This document shows positions 35,170 to 43,678 of a stretch of DNA of 64,000 nucleotides, piece by piece. The position numbers were made by a program, and so were the translations under genes. This stretch comes from an uncultured Clostridia bacterium. GTDB lineage: Bacteria > Bacillota > Clostridia > Christensenellales > Borkfalkiaceae. The DNA lies in assembly GCA_947623655.1 (NCBI GenBank), contig CANQHG010000001.1:1-64000 (forward strand), in the 5' to 3' direction. Under the pieces are notes generated by a model. That model did not search any database and was not told the DNA's origin. It worked only from the letters and a program-made list of their open reading frames with translations. How positions within the stretch are numbered: the first letter of the stretch is position 1; the number at the start of each line of letters is the position of its first letter.

Positions 35170-36093
35170 ATGAAATACGAGATCATGTTCGGGATTTTGT
35201 TCACACTTTTATCGAGGCGGAAGATCAGCGCGGGTGAACTCGCGCGGAAATACGAGGTCTCCGTCCGCTCCATATACCGCTATGTAGACGAAATGACGGT
35301 GGCCGGCATTCCCATCGACGTCACACGGGGTGCGGCGGGCGGCCTCAGCATACCCGACAGTTTCAAACTTCCCAAAGGGCTTTTCACCCGCGAAGAATAC
35401 GCGCGTACTTCGGAAGCAATGCTCGCCATGCTCTCTCAGACCCGCGACGCCGTGCTCGAGAGCGCATACGGGAAGCTCACGGCGCAGGTCAAGACGGAAA
35501 AATTCGACACGGCGCTTTCGGGAAACATCCTCGTTGACAGCGGCACATGGGGAGACGAATGGAAGTTTTCCGATAAGCTCACTCTCGTCGATAAAGCCAT
35601 CGAAGAACGGGAAGCGCTCGAAATCGAATATTTTGACCGTGCGGGCGAGGCGACACGGCGCGTCATTCATCCCCATCTTTTGATCTACAAGCAAAATATA
35701 TGGTACGTTTGGGCGTTCTGCATGCTGCGGGGAGAGTTTCGTACTTTCCGCGTGGGGCGAATGCGGACCATCAACGGCACGGGTATGACGTTCGAACGGA
35801 AGCCATTTTCGCGCGAGGATATCCCCCTCAACTTCTGGAGAAATGAAAAGGTCGCCGAAGTCAAGCTCAGAATTGCCTTTGAGAAACTTCCCTATGCGGA
35901 AGATTGGCTAGGCGTAGACAATATCTATAAGAGGGACGGCGAATATTTTGCCGAGCTTGTTTTGCCAGACGACGGCGCGCTTGTGGGAAATATCCTCTCT
36001 GCAGGCTCAGGCATTACGGTCATTTCCCCTCCCGACCTCGTCGAACGCATCAAAAAAGAGGCGGAGAAGATCTCGGCCTCGTATGGGAATTAA
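35170..36093 (+). CDS. WYL-domain transcriptional regulator
   Basis: A 307-residue YafY-type regulator. The N-terminal HTH_11 winged helix spans about 5-60 (SRRKISAGELARKYEVSVRSIYRYVDEM). The WYL ligand-binding domain lies at about 140-215 (IEYFDRAGEATRRVIHPHLLIY, WYVWAFCMLRGEFRTFRVGRM), with a C-terminal WCX-like part. Such proteins sense nucleotides or other small ligands. The ATG at 35170 has no SD and sits at the predicted transcription start; GGAGG about 45 bases earlier is not usable. Matching operators in the promoter suggest autorepression. Confidence 0.93.
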   Translation: MKYEIMFGILFTLLSRRKISAGELARKYEVSVRSIYRYVDEMTVAGIPIDVTRGAAGGLSIPDSFKLPKGLFTREEYARTSEAMLAMLSQTRDAVLESAYGKLTAQVKTEKFDTALSGNILVDSGTWGDEWKFSDKLTLVDKAIEEREALEIEYFDRAGEATRRVIHPHLLIYKQNIWYVWAFCMLRGEFRTFRVGRMRTINGTGMTFERKPFSREDIPLNFWRNEKVAEVKLRIAFEKLPYAEDWLGVDNIYKRDGEYFAELVLPDDGALVGNILSAGSGITVISPPDLVERIKKEAEKISASYGN

Positions 36094-36307
36094 AAATTAA
36101 AAATTGTGGTAGAAGAGGATTTTAGAATGACACCCCCTCAGTCTCGCAAGGACAGCGCGCCAGCTGTCTCGGGCAGGTCGATTGTCCTCGGTCACCGTTC
36201 GCGCGGGATAATGCGCTCACTCATCGCAAAACGCAGCGCACAGCGCACTGTGCTGATGCGCAGAATTGCATTTTGCATCCCTCAAGGGGGAGCCGAGGAA
36301 GACTGTG
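36094..36307. repeat. Composite intergenic repeat, copy D
   Basis: A non-coding stretch with AGAATGACACCCCCTCAGTC, several short GC-rich inverted repeats and CCCTCAAGGGGGAGCCGAGG, which matches the end block of the composite family at 40225-40250. It leads straight into the ~140-bp element at 36308. With it, 36094-36485 is a 392-base gene-free region. Confidence 0.5.
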
Positions 36308-36447
36308 GCGTCATGCTGAGAACAGGAGACGTACACAGTCTACGGATGTTTACCCGAAGCATCTCGCCGCATACTTGTCGGTTGCCCCGCGAGATTCTCC
36401 GGGTCAAGTTCCGTACTCTTTATTTTCTCGCGTTCTCAGAATGACGC
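36308..36447 (+). repeat. ~140-bp inverted-repeat element, copy 2
   Basis: Ends GCGTCATGCTGAGAAC and GTTCTCAGAATGACGC. Same orientation as copy 1. It lies just behind the stop of the ABC exporter gene. Confidence 0.8.
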
Positions 36448-36485
36448 GGGGCCTCGGGATGAGGACGGGAGCGGATCTTTCGAAA

Positions 36486-38267
36486 CTACAGTGCTCGCAC
36501 CAACTTTGCATATTCGCCGTTCAAGGCGAGGAGCTCCTCGTGCGTGCCCTGTTCCATGATCTTTCCGCCTTTTAAAAAGACGATCTTGTCGGCGCCGCGA
36601 ATGGTGGAGAGCCTGTGCGCGATAACGAAACTCGTCCTGCCCGCGAGCAAGGTCTTTAAACTTGCCTGTACTTCGAGTTCTGTCTGCGTGTCGACATGGC
36701 TCGTGGCCTCGTCTAAAACAATGACTCTCGGGTTTGCCAAAATAAGTCTTGCAAAAGACAAAAGCTGCCTCTCCCCGCCCGAGAGCGGGTATTCTTCGGA
36801 GATCATCGTATGATAGCCCTCCGGAAGACGGGAAATGAAATTTTCGCAACACGCCGCCCGCGCGGCCTCTATGCATGCTTCGTCCGTTGCGTCCGGACGG
36901 GAAAAACGAATGTTGTCGAGCACGCTTCCGCTGAAAATATATGTATCCTGCATCATGGCGCCCACACCCTCGCGAAGAGAGTGCAGGGTGTATTTTTTTA
37001 TATTTTTGCCGTCGAGAAGAACTTCCCCCTCCTGCACGTCGTAAAAGCGGGACAGAAGATTGACGACCGTCGTCTTGCCCGAACCCGTCGCCCCGACAAG
37101 CGCGACCGTTTGCCCTGCCTTTGCCTCGAGGGTGAAGTGTTCGAGGACGGGGATGCCCTCAATGTAGGAGAAAGTCACATCGTCGAATTTGACATTGCCG
37201 ATACAGGTTTTGAGCTCCTCCGCCCCCTCCTCGTCATGGATATCGATGGGCGTCTCGATAGTGTCGTAGATGCGCTCCAAATTGGAAGTGAGTGTGAAGA
37301 CGGTGGTGAGATTAGTGCAGATGTTGCCGATGGAGGAGGTAAGCTCGGAGAGCACGGTGCCGATCGCGACGACGGTACCGAGGTCGAGCCTTCCCCCGCC
37401 GAGACCGATCGCGAGGGCGACGCCGTAGACGATGAGGACGAGGATGGCGTTTGTAAACCCATGGGAGAGCGGGAAAAACGCCTCACGGACATTGGTCGTG
37501 CGCATGAAGGCGTGCTTATATTCACCGAAGAGCTGTGCACCGATCTCGCAGTTGAGCTCGGCGCGGTTGTAGGCCCGCACGACCTCCGCCCCGCCGATGT
37601 TTTCGGCTACGAAAGCGGTATAGTTGGCGTTCTTGTTGTGATCGATCCCCGACCGCCTGTGGATGAGCACGCTCAGGATATACATCAGGATGCCGAGCGG
37701 GATGAGGGCGAGAAAGACGGCCCCGCCGATGCGCCAGTCGAGGCAGAGGATCCATATGATGCCGATGATAAGGACTCCCGCCGCATAGATGATGGAATAG
37801 AAGAGGTTGCCGAAAAGCTCGGCGATGTCATCCACATAGTTGGTGACGCGGACTAAGATCTTGCCCGTCGAGTGGGTGTCGAAGTAGCGGAAAGAGAGCT
37901 TTAAGACATGGTCCATGATCTCCTTTCTCAGCTCCGTGGCAAAAAGCATGCCGTATTTGACGGGGATGAGGTTCTCGAGATGGCCGAAGACGAGAAAACT
38001 CAGCCACGACAGCGCAAGTCCCCCGCAGGCGAGCAAGGTGACAGTGAGATAGTTTGCCCCGAGCACGCCTTCCGTCGGAAAGAGCGCGGAGATGATGACG
38101 GAGTACAATATCCCCGGGAGCAGCGCAACAAGACCGAGCGCGACTTCGATGAGAATGCTCCCGAAAAAGGGCGCTTTATGACGGAGAGCGCTCTTTAAGA
38201 GCTTCCCCATCATGCGTGCCGAGAAAGTTTCCCGCACATATTCGTCCCTGTAGTAGAGGTCGTTCAT
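36486..38267 (-). CDS. ABC exporter half-transporter, catalytically complete subunit
   Basis: A 593-residue fusion of a six-helix membrane domain (about 20-320) and an ATPase domain (345-593). Walker A is GATGSGKTT. The signature is LSGGERQ. Walker B VIVLDEATSHVD has the catalytic glutamate, and a His switch lies in IAHRLST. It overlaps its partner gene by four bases (ATGA), the pattern of heterodimeric exporters such as BmrCD or TM287/288. Cargo unknown (drug, lipid or peptide). Confidence 0.93.
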   Translation of the reverse strand: MNDLYYRDEYVRETFSARMMGKLLKSALRHKAPFFGSILIEVALGLVALLPGILYSVIISALFPTEGVLGANYLTVTLLACGGLALSWLSFLVFGHLENLIPVKYGMLFATELRKEIMDHVLKLSFRYFDTHSTGKILVRVTNYVDDIAELFGNLFYSIIYAAGVLIIGIIWILCLDWRIGGAVFLALIPLGILMYILSVLIHRRSGIDHNKNANYTAFVAENIGGAEVVRAYNRAELNCEIGAQLFGEYKHAFMRTTNVREAFFPLSHGFTNAILVLIVYGVALAIGLGGGRLDLGTVVAIGTVLSELTSSIGNICTNLTTVFTLTSNLERIYDTIETPIDIHDEEGAEELKTCIGNVKFDDVTFSYIEGIPVLEHFTLEAKAGQTVALVGATGSGKTTVVNLLSRFYDVQEGEVLLDGKNIKKYTLHSLREGVGAMMQDTYIFSGSVLDNIRFSRPDATDEACIEAARAACCENFISRLPEGYHTMISEEYPLSGGERQLLSFARLILANPRVIVLDEATSHVDTQTELEVQASLKTLLAGRTSFVIAHRLSTIRGADKIVFLKGGKIMEQGTHEELLALNGEYAKLVRAL

Positions 38268-40072
38268 GCTTGCTCCGTGAAATTCATTTCCTTGGCCTGA
38301 CGGCTGTAGATCTGCGCAAAGTTGCCGCCGAGCGCCATCAGCTCCTCAAAATTCCCTCTCTCCGAGATCTTGCCGTCCTCAAGAAAGAGGATCTCATCGC
38401 AGTTTTTGAGAGCGGTCGCGCGGTGGGTCACCAAAATCATCGTCTTTTCGGCACATTCCCGCTCGAGATTTTGAAAAACGGCGTGCTCGGTCTCCAGATC
38501 GAGGGCGCTCGTGACGTCGTCGAACACGAAGACGGAGGCATTCTTGAAGAGGGCGCGGGCGATGGAGATGCGCTGTTTTTGACCGCCCGAGAGCCCGAAG
38601 CCCTTTTCTCCGATCGTCGTCTTGTATCCGTCGGGGAAGCGGTTCGCAAATTCGTCCACTTCGGCAAGGCTCCCAGCACGCTCCACGCGTTCCTCTTCCG
38701 CAAAGGGGTCGTAGAGGGCGATGTTGCTCGCGATCGTGTTGGAAAAGAGGAAGACGTTCTGCATGGCATAGGAATAGTTCCTGAGCAGTGCGTCCCTCGA
38801 ATAGTCATGGATGGGAACACCGTCGATGTAGATCTCCCCCTCGTCCGCCTCGGCAAGTCCCTGCATGAGCTTGCATAGAAGCGTCTTTCCGCTCCCCGTC
38901 TTGCCCATGATGCCGAGCTTTTTTCCATAGGGAATGTCGAGGGAAACATCCTCGAGAGCATAGGCCTCCCCGCTCTTAACGGAGAGATGTTCTATTTGGA
39001 TGTGCGGCCGAGGCGAGGGTACTTTCTCCCCATAGAGGACGGCCGTCTCGTCCTCGGCGTTGAGGAAATCAAAGAGACGCTTCCCGCTGACAAAATCGCG
39101 CTGGGAGGCGTTGACGTTGAAGACGAGATTGTTGAACTGCCACATGAGACTTCCGAGATATCCCATCGTGGCCGTGAATTCGCCCGCGGTGATCTGCCCG
39201 CCGATGCCGAGGGTGATGATGAGCGCGAGCGTTCCCAAAAAGACGGCGACCCGTGCGATGCGGATCCAGAGGTCGCGGTAGGCGAAGATGTCGATGCCGC
39301 CGTACTCCGTCCGGCGAAGGCGTTCATTGTCGGTGTCGAAGCGGCGCTCCCGCTCCCCCTCCCGCGCGAAGGCGGCGATGGTCCGAACACCGTAGATGCT
39401 CTCCTGTACCGTCGTCGAGAGGGTCGCGGAGTCACGCCAGACCGATTCATAGTAAACCGTGATGCGCTTTTTGTAGAGAAGGATGACGATAATACAGAAG
39501 ATCCCGCCAGCGAGCGGCAGAAAGAGGAGCGAGAAATGGATCTGCCCCAACAGAATGGCCGCGACGACGATATAGAAGATACAATCGGCAAACCCCTGCG
39601 AGCGCTGGATGTAGAGATCGCGCACGTTGAAAGGATCTTTTGTGGTGATGAGGATGAGATCCCCCGCCGTGTACCCGGAGAGGAATTGCCCGCTCGCGTT
39701 GCCGAGTTTTTTGAGGGCGTCCGCACGCATCGCCCCCTCGCTCTTGAGCGAAAAATAGTGCGCGAGGTGCCATTTCAGATAGAAAAAGAGGAAAAAGAGC
39801 ACGGCGAAGAGAAGAAGCGTCGCGGCGAGTGTCCAGAAGATCCTTGTGTAGTTGTCGGCGGGGATGTCCTCGATGAGGAAGCGGAAGATACTGCTCGTAT
39901 TCTTTGGCTCGCCGCCGAGAAGAGGCGTAATCACCCTGTCGACGAGAAGTGCTATGACCTGCGGCGTTATGAGCAAAATAACCACGCGAAAGAGCCCGAA
40001 CAGCGTGGCAAGCACCTGCACGGGCATTGTTTTTTTAAAATAGGGATAGGAATTTTTGAAAAACTCTCGCAT
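38264..40072 (-). CDS. ABC exporter half-transporter, degenerate-site subunit
   Basis: A 602-residue partner of the previous gene with the same layout. Walker A is GKTGSGKTL and the signature is the full LSGGQKQR, but Walker B reads VFVFDDVTSALD. The catalytic glutamate is Asp, so one of the two ATP sites of the dimer would be inactive, as known for asymmetric exporters. No good SD precedes ATG 40072. It is the first gene of the pair, behind a repeat-rich region. Confidence 0.92.
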   Translation of the reverse strand: MREFFKNSYPYFKKTMPVQVLATLFGLFRVVILLITPQVIALLVDRVITPLLGGEPKNTSSIFRFLIEDIPADNYTRIFWTLAATLLLFAVLFFLFFYLKWHLAHYFSLKSEGAMRADALKKLGNASGQFLSGYTAGDLILITTKDPFNVRDLYIQRSQGFADCIFYIVVAAILLGQIHFSLLFLPLAGGIFCIIVILLYKKRITVYYESVWRDSATLSTTVQESIYGVRTIAAFAREGERERRFDTDNERLRRTEYGGIDIFAYRDLWIRIARVAVFLGTLALIITLGIGGQITAGEFTATMGYLGSLMWQFNNLVFNVNASQRDFVSGKRLFDFLNAEDETAVLYGEKVPSPRPHIQIEHLSVKSGEAYALEDVSLDIPYGKKLGIMGKTGSGKTLLCKLMQGLAEADEGEIYIDGVPIHDYSRDALLRNYSYAMQNVFLFSNTIASNIALYDPFAEEERVERAGSLAEVDEFANRFPDGYKTTIGEKGFGLSGGQKQRISIARALFKNASVFVFDDVTSALDLETEHAVFQNLERECAEKTMILVTHRATALKNCDEILFLEDGKISERGNFEELMALGGNFAQIYSRQAKEMNFTEQA

Positions 40073-40153
40073 GGATCAATGATAACAGCTACGCTCATGC
40101 TGAACGAATGTGAAGCATCCCATTGAACACTCAGAGTCCGTAGGTTTGCTGGG

Positions 40154-40278
40154 ATTCTTCGCTACGCTCAGAATGAGCGAGCGGGGACAATTGGAATGCC
40201 CCCCTCTATCACGCCAAGTGCGGCGTGACAACTCCCCCTCGAGGGGGAGCCAAGGGAGCGCTCAGAATGAGCGGCGGG
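40154..40278. repeat. Composite intergenic repeat, copy B
   Basis: It opens ATTCTTCGCTACGCTCAGAA as in copy A and contains TCACGCCAAGTGCGGCGTGA. It ends in the hairpin CTCCCCCTCGAGGGGGAG, followed by a second CTCAGAATGAGCGGCGGG. The whole interval 40073-40336 is non-coding. Confidence 0.65.
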
Positions 40279-40336
40279 AACTAAACCCTCAAATGCATTT
40301 GTTCTCACCCTTGAAAACAAATCGTTCGAAACTATC

Positions 40337-41710
40337 TTAGTATATGCTCTTGACGCTTCTCGGGAAGAGCGTGACGTCGCGGATATTCTCCATGCCCGTT
40401 ACATACATCACGAAGCGCTCGAAGCCGAGCCCGAACCCGCCGTGCGGCACGCTTCCGAAGAGACGAAGGTCGAGATACTGTTTGTAAGCGTCCATATCCA
40501 TGTGCCTCTCCTGCATAGCCGCTGAGAGCTTTTGGAGGTCTGCCTCCCTTTCGCTGCCGCCAATGATCTCCCCGATCCCAGGGACAAGACAATCGGTCGC
40601 CGCGACCGTCTTCCCGTCGGCATTTTGCTTCATATAGAAAGCCTTGATCTCCTTGGGATAATCCGTCACGAACACAGGACGCTTGAAGACCTGCTCGGTA
40701 AGATACTTCTCGTGTTCGGATTGCAGATCGCTCCCCCAATGCACGGGGAACTGAAACTTGCCATTCTCTTTCTCGAGGATCTTTACGGCATCCGTATACG
40801 TGCAGACGCCGAACTCGCTCGTCGCAACATGCGTGAGCTTGTCGATGAGCCCCTTCTCCACAAAAGAGTCGAAAAACCTGATCTCTTCGGGACATTCCTC
40901 AAGCACAGCCTTGATGAGATATTTCAAAAGATCCTCGGCAATTCCGATGACGTCGGGAAGTTCGGCAAAAGCGATCTCGGGCTCCACATGCCAGAATTCG
41001 GCGAGATGACGCTTGGTGTTGGAGTTCTCCGCGCGGAAAGAAGGCCCGAACGTGTAGATCTTACCGAGCGCCGTCGCGGCAACTTCGCCCTCGAGCTGGC
41101 CTGAGACGGATAGCCCCGCCTTGACGCCGAAAAAGTCGTTTTTAAAATATTCCTCTTCCGTCTTTTCTTTGGCGTTCCACGGCTGTGTGGTGACGCGGAA
41201 CATTTCCCCCGCTCCCTCGCAATCGCTTGCGGTGATGAGGGGCGTATTGATATAGTAGTACCCGTTCGCATGAAAATACCTGTGAATGGCCTGCGCCGCG
41301 ACCGAGCGGACGCGGAACACGGCCTGAAAGGTATTCGTGCGCAGTCTGAGATGCGGAATGGTTCGAAGAAAATCAAGCGTCGTACGCTTCTTCTGAATGG
41401 GATACTCGGCAGGACATTTGCCGAGCAAAGCGATCTCTTTCGCATTGAGTTCGTTCCCCTCGCCCTTGTACGCCTTTACGACTTCGCCCTTGACGCATAC
41501 GCTCGCACCGAGTTTCTGGCATTCGGGATCGCACTGCATGCTGTTTTTATCGATAACCACTTGCAATTTCCCGAAAGACGTGCCGTCGGTGAGTTCCAGA
41601 AAAGATACCGCGGAAGAATCGCGGAACGTTCTCACCCACCCGCACACGACGACTGTTTCGCCGATGAGCGTTTTGTCTTGTAATACTTTTGAAATATCAA
41701 GATGTTTCAT
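40337..41710 (-). CDS. asnS: Asparaginyl-tRNA synthetase
   Basis: A 457-residue class IIb enzyme. The N-terminal OB-fold anticodon domain has VVVCGWVRTFRDSSAVSFLELTDGT. The catalytic core has SVSGQLEGEVAATALGKIYTFGPSFRAENSNT (motif 2) and GFGLGFERFVMYVTGMENIRD (motif 3). AsnRS rather than AspRS is indicated by length and by the family-typical GGSERE..L. CAGGAG lies before ATG 41710. Repeats flank it on both sides. Confidence 0.96.
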   Translation of the reverse strand: MKHLDISKVLQDKTLIGETVVVCGWVRTFRDSSAVSFLELTDGTSFGKLQVVIDKNSMQCDPECQKLGASVCVKGEVVKAYKGEGNELNAKEIALLGKCPAEYPIQKKRTTLDFLRTIPHLRLRTNTFQAVFRVRSVAAQAIHRYFHANGYYYINTPLITASDCEGAGEMFRVTTQPWNAKEKTEEEYFKNDFFGVKAGLSVSGQLEGEVAATALGKIYTFGPSFRAENSNTKRHLAEFWHVEPEIAFAELPDVIGIAEDLLKYLIKAVLEECPEEIRFFDSFVEKGLIDKLTHVATSEFGVCTYTDAVKILEKENGKFQFPVHWGSDLQSEHEKYLTEQVFKRPVFVTDYPKEIKAFYMKQNADGKTVAATDCLVPGIGEIIGGSEREADLQKLSAAMQERHMDMDAYKQYLDLRLFGSVPHGGFGLGFERFVMYVTGMENIRDVTLFPRSVKSIY

Positions 41711-41742
41711 AATTGACTCCTGTTTCACTACCATTTAAGGGG

Positions 41743-41905
41743 ATTCTTCGGTCGCTGCGCTCCCTCAGAATGAGCGGCGGTGGGATAATCGGAATGAAAC
41801 CCCTCCCGTCACTGCGTGACACCCCCCTCAAGGGGCGGGACGGACTCCCTCTGCTCTCCCTCGACGGGATGTTGTCGAGCCCCGCGACACTGAGGAGTTG
41901 TCATT
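41743..41905. repeat. Composite intergenic repeat, copy C
   Basis: It opens ATTCTTCGGTCGCTGCGCTC then CCTCAGAATGAGCGGCGG. It contains GTCACTGCGTGAC and CCCCCTCAAGGGG, similar blocks to copies A and B. It fills the gap between asnS and proS. Confidence 0.6.
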
Positions 41906-41910
41906 CCCCA

Positions 41911-43341
41911 TCAATATGCCCTAGCGAAAAATACCGTGTGAACGGAGGGTTTTCCGCATACGACGCACTGATCCGCCGTGTTTTCCTTTGCCATAACGCG
42001 TGCAGTCGCCTGAGCGTACTCTTTTACCCTGTCTTCACACTCTCTGCAGCCGCACCAGCCCGCCTTTACAAAATTGCCGCCATTGACGCCTTCGAGCAGT
42101 TCTTCCAACGAATTTGCGGATACAATGCGTTCGTTCATACGCTTTTCCGCCTTTTTATAAAGGGCTTCGCTGAGCTCCGCAAGCAGGCCTTTGACAGCCT
42201 CCGCGGCGTTCTGAAGAGGAAGTTCCCCTTTCTCGCAAGTATCGCGGCGGAAAACCGTCATGACGCCGTTTTCAATATCGCGCGGACCCAGCTCGATGCG
42301 TACGGGCACGCCCTTCATCTCCCATTCGTTAAATTTCCAACCGGGAGAATTGTCGCTGTCGTCCAATCTGACGCGAAGCCCTGCCTGTTTTAACATCGTT
42401 TCGAGCGCTTTGCATGCCTCGAGCACGCCCTCTTTCTTTTGGGCGATGGGAACGATGACAACCTGCACGGGCGCAACGGGAGGCGGAAGAACGAGTCCGC
42501 GCCCGTCTCCGTGAGTCATGATGATGGCTCCGATTAAGCGGGTCGAGGCGCCGTAACTCATCGTATAGCCGTACTTGAGCGAGCCGTCTTTGTCGGTAAA
42601 CTGTACATTGAACGCCTTGGCGAAGTTTTGTCCCATGTAGTGGGTCGTTCCCGACTGCAAACTCTTGCCGTCGTGCATCATCGCTTCCATACCGTAAGTA
42701 GCGACGGCTCCCGCGAACTTCTCTTTCTCCGTCTTTCGTCCCGTTAAAACGGGCATGCAGAGGACTTTCTTCGCAAAATCCTCATAGAGATGAAGCATGT
42801 TGAGCGTCTCTTGTTCCGCTTCTTCGCCCGTTGCATAGACGGAATGGCCCTCTTGCCACAAAAATTCGCTCGTGCGCAAAAAAGGACGGGTCGTCTTCTC
42901 CCAGCGCATGACATTGCACCATTGGTTCATGCGGAGAGGCAGATCTCGCCAACTCTCCACCCATTTCCCCATCATATGACCGATAATGGTCTCCGAAGTG
43001 GGACGGACGGCGAGAGGTTCCTGCAATTTCTCCCCGCCCGCGTGGGTGACAACGGCGACTTCGGGCGCAAAGCCCTCGACATGCTCCGCTTCTTTCGTCA
43101 TGAACGACATGGGAATGAGGAGCGGGAAATAAGCGTTTTCGACGCCCGCTGCTTTAAAACGTGCGTCCATTTCTTTTTGGATATTCTCCCAGATCGCATA
43201 GCCGTAAGGACGAATGACCATCGTTCCCTTGACGGGCCCGTAATCGACGAGTTGCGTCTTTAAAACGACGTCGGTATACCACTGCGGGAAATCGGTCTCG
43301 ATGTCGGCGATCTGCGAGACGAATTGTTCGTTTTTTGCCAT
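41911..43341 (-). CDS. proS: Prolyl-tRNA synthetase, short (archaeal/eukaryotic-like) type
   Basis: A 476-residue ProRS of the form without the bacterial editing insert. It starts with FVSQIADIETDFPQWYTDVVLKTQL-like sequence. The core motifs are VRPTSETIIGHMMGKWVESWRDLP and LRMNQWCNVMRWEKTTRPFLRT. A C-terminal zinc-binding region carries GWCGCRECEDRVKE and CVVCGKP. This type occurs in many Clostridia. SD AGGAG is 9 bases before ATG 43341. A palindrome overlies its -10. Confidence 0.96.
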   Translation of the reverse strand: MAKNEQFVSQIADIETDFPQWYTDVVLKTQLVDYGPVKGTMVIRPYGYAIWENIQKEMDARFKAAGVENAYFPLLIPMSFMTKEAEHVEGFAPEVAVVTHAGGEKLQEPLAVRPTSETIIGHMMGKWVESWRDLPLRMNQWCNVMRWEKTTRPFLRTSEFLWQEGHSVYATGEEAEQETLNMLHLYEDFAKKVLCMPVLTGRKTEKEKFAGAVATYGMEAMMHDGKSLQSGTTHYMGQNFAKAFNVQFTDKDGSLKYGYTMSYGASTRLIGAIIMTHGDGRGLVLPPPVAPVQVVIVPIAQKKEGVLEACKALETMLKQAGLRVRLDDSDNSPGWKFNEWEMKGVPVRIELGPRDIENGVMTVFRRDTCEKGELPLQNAAEAVKGLLAELSEALYKKAEKRMNERIVSANSLEELLEGVNGGNFVKAGWCGCRECEDRVKEYAQATARVMAKENTADQCVVCGKPSVHTVFFARAY

Positions 43342-43372
43342 GTGTAATGCTCCTGTCGGTTGCAAAAAATAA

Positions 43373-43411
43373 GATATGGTATATTATACCATATCCTTTT
43401 TTATTTGTCGA
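43373..43411 (-). promoter_or_regulatory. Promoter of proS overlapping a 23-bp palindrome
   Basis: Minus strand TCGACA (43406-43411), 17-base spacer, TATAAT (43383-43388). The -10 sits at the centre of a perfect palindrome, GATATGGTATA-T-TATACCATATC (43373-43395), a likely repressor site. Confidence 0.65.
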
Positions 43412-43496
43412 ATAAATTTTGATGAATTTTCGGAAAAGTGTTCTATATAGTTAAAACCACGCACTTGTGCTCAACCGCCCCGCGGACACGTTTATT

Positions 43497-43638
43497 GCGT
43501 CATTCCGAGAACACGAGAAAGAACGAAGTCAAAGAAGCCGACCCGAAGAATCTCGCAGGACGTGTACGGAACTTTGCGGCGAGACGCTTCGGGTGAACCA
43601 ACATAGACTTTGTACAGCTCTCTTTCTCAGCATGACGC
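43497..43638 (-). repeat. ~140-bp inverted-repeat element, copy 3
   Basis: Reverse orientation to copies 1 and 2. On the minus strand it starts GCGTCATGCTGAGAAA and ends GTTCTCGGAATGACGC, with shared inner blocks such as ACCCGAAGCGTCTCGCCGCA. It lies between the degV stop and the proS promoter; the gene-free gap 43342-43678 holds only this element and the promoter. Confidence 0.8.
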
Positions 43639-43678
43639 CGCACACAATTTTCGTTTCAGGCCTGTCGCTATACTGAAA

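Noticed and set aside
36810..37856. 348-codon frame antisense to the first ABC gene
   Set aside because: Asp/Glu-rich antisense artefact without start signals.
38987..40126. 379-codon frame antisense to the ABC exporter subunit
   Set aside because: Acidic low-complexity translation opposite a gene with complete ABC motifs.
41711..43372. T-box leaders for leuS, tyrS, asnS, proS or pheA/aroF
   Set aside because: Their leaders are too short and lack the GGTGGNACCGCG core; only thrS has one.
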